NCBI GenBank assembly: GCA_947644195.1
Contig: CANRZB010000011.1
Location: 1-64,000, forward strand
DNA from: an uncultured Clostridium sp.
Lineage (GTDB): Bacteria; Bacillota; Clostridia; Lachnospirales; Lachnospiraceae
DNA length: 64,000 bases
Reading direction: 5' to 3'
The translations under genes and the position numbers were made by a program. Below the pieces are notes generated by a model. It had not been told where the DNA came from, made no database searches, and worked only from the letters and a program-made list of their open reading frames with translations. Of the stretch, positions 59,101 to 64,000 are shown piece after piece; the stretch's first letter is position 1, and the number at the start of each line of letters is the position of its first letter.

Positions 59101-61000
59101 GATCACGAGCATCCATATTACCGCCACGGCTTCCAGCGGATATTTCCTCTGCATCTGTTAAATAATACAGAATCTTTTTCAGATAATATCTCTTGGATGT
59201 AGCATCCTTCAAGGTAACAAACTGCATACATAAATCACACAACTCCCCACTTTCATCAGCATCTATCGCCTGCAGGATATCCGGAACATTTCCCGCTGTC
59301 ACAATATCCCCCTGTGTGGTATCAGAGGAATTAACCGGAAACCAAAATTCGCTGATCTGGGTTGTGGTTGCAGCATCTCCCCTTTTCATTAAAACATCTG
59401 CTGTTTCTGCAATACGAGTGCCTGTCTCGTCATCCACGAAACTGACCTCATGATAATCCAGGCTAATAGAGACAATACCTGTTTCTTTTAAAGATTTCAG
59501 TTCACCGGATTCGGATTTTCCATTGTGATTAGCATCAATCCATATCTGCAATTTACCATAAATGTCATCTTCACTGTCGATCACACCATCTTCATTATCA
59601 TCCAGCTCCTTTAATGCTACAAATCCAGAGGTCGATTTTTCCCCATTTTTCATAATAACCTGGTCGCCAAACAACTCCCCACCGTTATCAATCTTACCAT
59701 TGCCATTGCGGTCAAGGGCAAGGAAACCATCTTCTGTCCCAATCCATGCCGTTTTTTCCGCAAAACCATTGTTATCAAGGTCGAAATTCACACCATGTTC
59801 CAGGGATTTTAATGTAATTCCCTCCGCACCAAAATCTATGATGAGGGGATCACGTGGCGGCTGTGCTTCACCGGCATCTTCATAGGCGCTGGATTTTCCC
59901 TGAATCATCCTAATAATTTCATCAATTTTATCCTGATCCCCAGTATTAATTGCATCTCTATACGCCTGCGAATAATCCATACCATACATCGCTTCTATCA
60001 GCGTCAAATAATCATCCAACTCACTCTGGATCTCCGCAGCATTGGCTTCGATAGGATTTGCTAAAAAAGCCGTTGCAGAAGCAATAAACGCAACGGACGC
60101 CTGTTGGAGTGCACGAGCGGAAGATACATATTTAGAAGCAACTTCCGCAGCAACAGAAACTGCACCTGCAATTGCCAAGCCTGCTGCAACCTTTTTTACT
60201 ATTGCCGCAATCCCGCCCTCATCGTCTTCATCATCTGCTCCATCCTGTATTCCCGAGGCAGGATTCGACTTGTCTGCCAAATCATCTTTAGCATCATTTT
60301 TTGAGGAAGAATTTGATATTACAGAAGAAGGAGGTTTCCTTTGGGGCGTCTGTGTCGGATCCGGATTACGAACAAACCAATACAGAATCAATCCATCCCC
60401 CATATTGGTATATGTAATATTGTATCTTTTATCTTCCGTTTGGAAATTAGTACCTTTGATTTGGGCGCCACCTACTTCATACTCTTCCTTTGATTCAACA
60501 TAATTTCTTAATTGCCATTCAGCCTGTTTTTTCTTGTCATCTAACACATAGGAGCCAGGCTTAATTTCCCATAGATATGTTTTGTTAGAACGATTGTCTT
60601 TTAAATATAAATCTGCACTCCCTGTATCTCTGACTGGACCATCCTCCTTTTTCTTTTGTTCTTCCGTATAAACAATCTCTAATTCACTTTTAATTTTTGA
60701 ACCTTCCTTTATATGACCTTGAACCTTATTATGAAAATAATTCCATGGAAGATTATCCCCCTTTGGATTTATACATGCCAGATACCAATCTCCCGCCTTC
60801 TTCGCAGAATACGAGTCCCAAATGGCTTCCTCAATTTCTTCCTTTTCCTCTTCTATTGCATCTTTCAAAGCCTCTTTTAACAACTCGTAGACTTCATCAT
60901 CTGTATAAGCTTTTACTTTCTGTACTGGCGTCAGTTGCAGTATTATAGCAACCACTAATACACAGGAAATAAGCTGCATCCATTTTTTCTTTAATTTCAT
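56171..61000 (-). CDS. Giant secreted RTX-repeat protein with N-terminal PD-(D/E)XK-like domain
   Basis: 1609 residues from ATG 61000, with AAAGGAGAAAG upstream. A Sec signal peptide ends VQKVKA-Y31. Residues 80-230 include SADLYLKD with D130 and WEIKP with E145-x-K147, then Q163 (a D...ExK pattern as in toxin nucleases); I call this tentative. A Ala/Gly-rich membrane-like helix pair (AAIVKKVAAGLAIAGAVSVAAEVA) follows. EF-hand-like loops LDNNGFAEK, LDRNGNGKIDN and DADESGELC precede five blocks of GGxGxDx-type calcium repeats (58.64-58.43, 58.14-57.93, 57.6-57.41, 57.06-56.93, 56.62-56.44 kb), each trailed by a D-TYIFGKGYG...D-TI domain. Two paralogous genes upstream may encode immunity. Confidence 0.85.
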   Translation of the reverse strand: MKLKKKWMQLISCVLVVAIILQLTPVQKVKAYTDDEVYELLKEALKDAIEEEKEEIEEAIWDSYSAKKAGDWYLACINPKGDNLPWNYFHNKVQGHIKEGSKIKSELEIVYTEEQKKKEDGPVRDTGSADLYLKDNRSNKTYLWEIKPGSYVLDDKKKQAEWQLRNYVESKEEYEVGGAQIKGTNFQTEDKRYNITYTNMGDGLILYWFVRNPDPTQTPQRKPPSSVISNSSSKNDAKDDLADKSNPASGIQDGADDEDDEGGIAAIVKKVAAGLAIAGAVSVAAEVASKYVSSARALQQASVAFIASATAFLANPIEANAAEIQSELDDYLTLIEAMYGMDYSQAYRDAINTGDQDKIDEIIRMIQGKSSAYEDAGEAQPPRDPLIIDFGAEGITLKSLEHGVNFDLDNNGFAEKTAWIGTEDGFLALDRNGNGKIDNGGELFGDQVIMKNGEKSTSGFVALKELDDNEDGVIDSEDDIYGKLQIWIDANHNGKSESGELKSLKETGIVSISLDYHEVSFVDDETGTRIAETADVLMKRGDAATTTQISEFWFPVNSSDTTQGDIVTAGNVPDILQAIDADESGELCDLCMQFVTLKDATSKRYYLKKILYYLTDAEEISAGSRGGNMDARDLRVIERFMGREFAGVDGTSPNVNAAAILKEIYMDIENQYYNMMNIYAALGGYLKGVYAYEDENGNKKLELSFLYDVIDTKIDDRDDVDTLLYDLGVYLKSFDQANGTNYYGDFGKKYSAVSAQYADIIARAGSGITYLGTNQRDSYGGTNYHDYIFGLKGNDTLSGAGGNDCIDGGPGDDTISGGAGNDDLSGKEGNDTLDGGAGNDILKGGKGDDTYIFGKGYGNDTVIDLEGQNTLYFKGLSVKDVRVNGTDVQNATVRIKGTKDTLILSDFCKGEEYRRYFLKFEDASMPVAAENSPFHLIYGEDGDDVLKAVVDDSYLYGFRGDDSITGSEGNDVIYGNQGDDDIRAGKGDDQIFGGAGDDFLDGGAGNDLLYGGEGNDTYLFGKNYGSDIIHDTMGESTIQLTKDLSLSDITIYSVGEDVVIRVKDSEDKLMISGYLKKQENYFLQIGDEKVLLMEYVTDGDSKSFSGSENGDYYVNESKEILAGGKGSDRMIGTDCMEYVFGDSGNDQLLTSDGNDFVFGGTGNDYINAGDGDDSMDAGAGDDFVDGGNGDDSYIFCPGYGKDSIMDSNGKNTILFGDGIEADAIKAYRSNWNDLLITFDGMDDTLNIKNYCISENARSFHLIFADGTIVNATDKDSPLRTIYGTDGSEYMASIYADGITKMGQDGDDQLVGSEEDDFLYGGKGNDRITGNGGNDVLDGGEGNDYLYGGEGNDTYIFKPGYGTDTISDGKGVNTIEINGYTQRQMKAYRTNWNNLTITFEGSDDKLVIEGFFNSEADRNYYLTFYGGSKVHATASDSPLRTIYGTNDSAYIVAMDDRGVTIYGESGDDNLNGGNGADSLYGGNGADRLHGNSGNDILDGGKGNDYLYGGAGKDTYLFGKGYGTDTIIDSEGVNTISFGNGLQADQLTAYRTNWNDLTITFQDAADKLVISGYFTSENNRKYHLQFANGLQFAFDDENNPIRQVYAAECDN

Positions 61001-61108
61001 GTCTTTCTCCTTTTTTCGATATAGTAAATTTTTATTTTCTATTACCAAGCATTACTCAGACGATGATTAAATAATCCCATCTGTTATCACACTACAAATC
61101 CCCTCTGC

Positions 61109-61939
61109 TTAAATATCTATCCCATATCCCCTCAATGCCTCGGTATTGACAGACTTTCGACGCTCCAATTCCTGTAACGCCCTGGCATATGCTACCGGGT
61201 CGTGATAAATCTTGTCCCGCTGCTCTATGGTTTCTAATCTCCAATTCTCTATCCCTTCCCGCATTTCCTCACATGTCGAATAATCAATAATTCCTACTTC
61301 AATTTCTTTAATTTCCTTAGCAAGTATTTTAGCAAACTTTTCTCTAAGGTCATCATGGTTATTGGTCCTAATATATAGCAGTCCTTCGTTATAAGGTCTA
61401 TTGGTCGGAACAAAAGCATACTTTTCCGAATCATACACGGGAATATCTAGGTCAGGCGCCCCAAATACCCGCATAAAATCAATACAATCCTCCAAATTAT
61501 CAATCCCATGAAACACTGGTATTACATGTTTTCTTGTTTCTTCTAAAGCTCTTTCCAATTCACGACGTAGAGAATCCTCATCGTCAATCCGGTATTCAAA
61601 GGTACATAAACTCTTCCATATCTCATCTTCCGGAAAATCCATGATATGAAATTCCGAATAGTAATAACGTATCGGTTGAATCCAGTTTAGATTACCTCGT
61701 GGAGATCGGGAAAGATCAATAATACTTGGTCTATAAACCGTAGCCACTCCCGCCAAAATATCAAACCCTTTATATTCCTTTGGAATATCTGCCATTTCCG
61801 GTCTGCATGCGATAACCTGAATCATCTCATTTCCGACCACTCTAACTAAATATGGTTGTCTTCCCCTAATCTTGACAAAGCCATGTTCTTTCAGCCCTTC
61901 TCCAAATACCTGTTTAAAAACAGTGTTTAATGTTGCCAT
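61109..61939 (-). CDS. Candidate immunity/DUF4304-like protein, paralog A
   Basis: 276 residues, no signal or membrane segment, so cytoplasmic. N-terminus MATLNTVFKQVFGEGLKEHGFVK resembles the start of DUF4304 proteins found near toxins. The rest (FGAPDLDIPVYDSEKYAFVPTNRP, a helical middle and RALQELERRKSVN) is not recognised. It is about 90% identical by eye to paralog B. It lies upstream of the RTX gene in the same direction, with 108 bp between. Immunity to the nuclease-like toxin is inferred from position. Confidence 0.7.
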   Translation of the reverse strand: MATLNTVFKQVFGEGLKEHGFVKIRGRQPYLVRVVGNEMIQVIACRPEMADIPKEYKGFDILAGVATVYRPSIIDLSRSPRGNLNWIQPIRYYYSEFHIMDFPEDEIWKSLCTFEYRIDDEDSLRRELERALEETRKHVIPVFHGIDNLEDCIDFMRVFGAPDLDIPVYDSEKYAFVPTNRPYNEGLLYIRTNNHDDLREKFAKILAKEIKEIEVGIIDYSTCEEMREGIENWRLETIEQRDKIYHDPVAYARALQELERRKSVNTEALRGYGIDI

Positions 61940-62021
61940 GACATTCCTTCCTTTTTTAATTCCTAATTTTCACGCAGACTATACTTACACAATCCTGTCT
62001 ACTTTCAGAGTAACCCTCTGC

Positions 62022-62849
62022 TTAAATATCAATCCCATATCCCCTCAATACTTCCGTATTGACAGCCTTTCGACGCTCCAATTCCTGCAACGCCCTGGCA
62101 TATGCTACCGGGTCGTGATAGATCTTGTCCCGCTTCTCTATGGTTTCTAATCTCCAATTCTCTATCCCTTCCTGCATTTCCTCACATGTCGAATAATCAA
62201 TGATTCCTACTTCAATTTCTTTAATTTCCTTAGCAAGTATTCTAGCAAACTTTTCTCTAAGGTCATCATGGTTATTGGTCCTAATATATAGCAGTCCTTC
62301 GTTATAAGGTCTATTGGTCGGAACAAAAGCATACTTTTCCGAATCATACACGGGAATATCTAGGTCAGGCGCCCCAAATACCCGCATAAAATCAATACAA
62401 TCCTCCAAATTATCAATCCCATGAAACACTGGTATTACATGATTTTTCGTTTCTTCTAGAGCTCTTTCCAATTCTCGACGTAGAGAATCCTCATCATCAA
62501 TCCTATATTCAAAGGTACATAAACTCTCCCATATCTCATCTTTTGGAAAATTGATGATGTGAAATTTTGAATAATAATAGCGTATCGGTCGAATCCAGTT
62601 TTGATTTTCACGCGGACTACAGGAGAGATCAATCTCCGGTCTATAAACCGTAGCCATTCCCGCCAAAACATCAAATCCTTTGTATTCCTTTGGAATATCT
62701 GCCATCTTCGGTCTGCATGCAATAACCTGAATCATCTCATTTCCGACCACTCTAACCAAATACGGTTGTCTTCCTTTCATCTTGACAAAGCCATGTTCCT
62801 TCAGACCTTCTCCAAATACCTGCTTAAAAACAGTGTTTAATGTTGCCAT
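62022..62849 (-). CDS. Candidate immunity/DUF4304-like protein, paralog B
   Basis: 275 residues; see paralog A. The main differences are clustered between residues 20 and 100 (KMKGRQ for KIRGRQ, LSCSPRENQNWIR for LSRSPRGNLNWIQ), while residues 120-230 are nearly identical. It is 82 bp upstream of paralog A, and the short intergenic segments are also similar, which supports a recent tandem duplication. It is first in the imm-imm-RTX series. Confidence 0.7.
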   Translation of the reverse strand: MATLNTVFKQVFGEGLKEHGFVKMKGRQPYLVRVVGNEMIQVIACRPKMADIPKEYKGFDVLAGMATVYRPEIDLSCSPRENQNWIRPIRYYYSKFHIINFPKDEIWESLCTFEYRIDDEDSLRRELERALEETKNHVIPVFHGIDNLEDCIDFMRVFGAPDLDIPVYDSEKYAFVPTNRPYNEGLLYIRTNNHDDLREKFARILAKEIKEIEVGIIDYSTCEEMQEGIENWRLETIEKRDKIYHDPVAYARALQELERRKAVNTEVLRGYGIDI

Positions 62850-62947
62850 GATATTCTTCCTCTTTTAAAAATTCTAATGCGGCTTGTACTATACCTCTCT
62901 GACAACGTAGTATTCAATCAACATTAATCTTCCTCCGTATATTCTGC

Positions 62948-62992
62948 AGACTGTCTCAATTCTAGGCGAAAGCCTACAAACAACGACAGTCT
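62948..62992 (+). other. Two-tier stem-loop with GAAA tetraloop
   Basis: AGACTGTC (62948-62955) pairs with GACAGTCT (62985-62992). Inside, TAGGC (62963-62967) and GCCTA (62972-62976) close a GAAA tetraloop, separated by 7- and 8-nt internal loop strands. The GNRA loop suggests plus-strand RNA; no gene follows closely on that strand. Confidence 0.4.
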
Positions 62993-63030
62993 AATTACGA
63001 ACCATATACCTGTTATTTATTTTTTACTCA

Positions 63031-63216
63031 TCCAATGAGGTTTTATTTATCATTGTTTTCCACTCACTGGCATTATTTTCTACTTTAACTTGATTAACAA
63101 ATCCTCTGCCACAGTTATTTTTATAAATATTATACTTATTTCATTTTCCAAACTAATTTATGTTTTATTATTTTATTTAATTTTCCTAGAAATTTCTACT
63201 TCTTTGTATCGACTTG
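63031..63216 (-). pseudogene. Remnant of the NlpC/P60-like secreted protein gene
   Basis: Two blocks match the intact gene at 52662-53921: 63031-63085 against about 53158-53225 (codons for the SDWKTIINKTS region) and 63125-63216 against about 53410-53510 (the ACTTCTTTGTATCGACTT block, encoding part of RYKKVEIPRK). The material between the blocks is deleted, and the homology stops at 63216 where the inverted-repeat element begins. Confidence 0.65.
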
Positions 63217-63229
63217 CAAACGCCCATGT

Positions 63230-63350
63230 CCTCGAAGGCACATAAAGACAATGCTACTATGCTGTCACTCGACGGAAAGAGTGTAAAATATTCTTTCCGT
63301 CGATAAGCCGATTAATGGATCAGAGCATTACTGCAGTTGTGCCCTCAAGG
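63230..63350. repeat. Inverted-repeat (MITE-like) element
   Basis: Outer arms CCTCGAAGGCACA (63230-63242) and TGTGCCCTCAAGG (63338-63350) with two mismatches, middle arms AATGCT and AGCATT, and a perfect 12-bp core TCGACGGAAAGA (63269-63280) with its complement (63292-63303) around 11 nt. About 120 bp, no coding capacity. Confidence 0.6.
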
Positions 63351-63390
63351 TTGACGTTCTTTTGTATAATAATGATGTACTTAATATTCC

Positions 63391-63531
63391 TTACTTAACG
63401 CATTTCTTTGGTCTTTTCGGCTGATGAAAAAACACTGGACAAATCGACGTACTTCCTTGCTGTCTTTTCATATCTGCTTTAACTTTTTCTGCCACTGCTT
63501 TTAATACCCTTTTTTCCATATTTTGTTTCAT
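63391..63531 (-). CDS. agrD: AgrD-like cyclic thiolactone autoinducer precursor
   Basis: A 46-codon gene. AGGAGGTGAAAGC precedes the ATG at 63531, which overlaps the agrB stop by 4 bp (ATGA). The peptide has an amphipathic basic leader (MEKRVLKAVAEKVKADMKRQ), then the core CPVFF and the conserved recognition tail HQPKRPKK, ending CVK. Clostridial AgrD peptides carry Cys at the ring start and a QPKxP tail, which fits. Predicted signal: a five-residue thiolactone C-P-V-F-F, possibly with extra N-terminal residues. The second Cys in the tail is unusual. Confidence 0.85.
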   Translation of the reverse strand: MKQNMEKRVLKAVAEKVKADMKRQQGSTSICPVFFHQPKRPKKCVK

Positions 63532-64000
63532 GCTTTCACCTCCTGTCGTATAATTTTTGCAATAAGCATAGATAATGCATTAATCCAGATCCCTTCTGCT
63601 ATATAAATAACATAGTCTTGAAAAATATCAAGATAACAAAGGGAAATTACACTTCCACCCAATAACATAACTATACTTTTTGCTATATTCTTTGAATTGC
63701 GCTGTTCCATATCATCCCAATGCATATCTGGATGATTAACAGCACCAATCATCAGAATCACACCTGTACATAATATTGTGAAAATAATAAATGTCATCTT
63801 TGACAAATTCAATCTGCTGTCAAAAAGTGGACTAATACATACAAAACTCACACACATTGACAACAAATAACATCCATGAAAGGTATTGCAATGATATCCC
63901 CCAGCATATTTACGAATACTGGAAAAGGCAACAATAAATAAAATCATTTCCACAATCCTATCCATCCAAAATGCCATTACAAAAATAGTACTCATCGCTA
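63528..64000 (-). CDS. agrB: AgrB-like peptide-processing membrane protease (N-terminus outside the window)
   Basis: The frame is open to the right edge; 155 codons lie after an internal ATG at 63995, while AgrB proteins are about 190-210 residues, so the true start is probably beyond 64000. The catalytic pair is visible as H and C seven residues apart in RKYAGGYHCNTFHGCY, the same spacing as in Staphylococcus AgrB. Four to five hydrophobic segments follow. It cleaves and cyclises AgrD, whose gene overlaps its stop. Confidence 0.9.
   Translation of the reverse strand, partial: AMSTIFVMAFWMDRIVEMILFIVAFSSIRKYAGGYHCNTFHGCYLLSMCVSFVCISPLFDSRLNLSKMTFIIFTILCTGVILMIGAVNHPDMHWDDMEQRNSKNIAKSIVMLLGGSVISLCYLDIFQDYVIYIAEGIWINALSMLIAKIIRQEVKA

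Overview
The window looks like a chromosome segment of a Gram-positive anaerobe of the class Clostridia, most likely a Lachnospiraceae-type gut bacterium. This is inferred from the AGGAGG-type ribosome binding sites, the mixed base composition, and the gene families: a DUF4867 protein, GPH/LacZ lactose genes, many OmpR and LytTR two-component systems, AgrB/AgrD, PadR/HAAS pairs, HprK, and a pth-mfd-PrsA-like order. No tRNA, rRNA, CRISPR array or intact insertion sequence was seen.

Layout, left to right. 1-2.4 kb: response regulator plus the sensor half of a histidine kinase cut by the window edge. 2.8-4.9 kb: DUF4867 gene and an rRNA m5C methyltransferase behind a structured 5' leader. 5-10.5 kb: a beta-lactamase-fold protein with its catalytic motifs lost, an LtaS-like sulfatase-fold membrane enzyme and an HtrA protease. 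10.7-14.5 kb: undecaprenyl-phosphate sugar transferase and a second kinase/regulator pair. 14.5-18 kb: an AT-rich island with a CHAT (caspase-like) protease and two small genes. 18.4-24.6 kb: YtvI-like permease, GHKL/LytTR pair, two CobW-type metal GTPases (one with a long His tract) and a RelB/RelE-type toxin-antitoxin pair. 24.7-30.3 kb: lactose module (GPH symporter, LacZ, divergent AraC regulator). 30.3-48.5 kb: housekeeping core (TrmH, CheX, PrsA-like lipoprotein, Mfd, Pth, degenerate HD-GYP, HprK, UvrC), two chemoreceptors, a phospholipase-C-like protein, an NSS symporter, a surface protein and a ZIP transporter. 48.7-64 kb: an accessory region with secreted or surface proteins, a duplicated XRE regulator module, a PadR operon, a very large RTX-repeat protein with an N-terminal nuclease-like domain, two near-identical candidate immunity genes, a gene remnant, and an agrBD pair whose 46-codon agrD is easy to miss.

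The items most worth following are: (i) a pseudoknot-capable leader that occurs twice, fused to the Shine-Dalgarno of two unrelated genes; (ii) the CHAT protease operon; (iii) the right-hand toxin/immunity/quorum-sensing island; (iv) a transcription attenuator-like leader before a chemoreceptor; and (v) long hairpins that straddle stop codons. Functions are assigned from motifs read by eye. No database search was possible.
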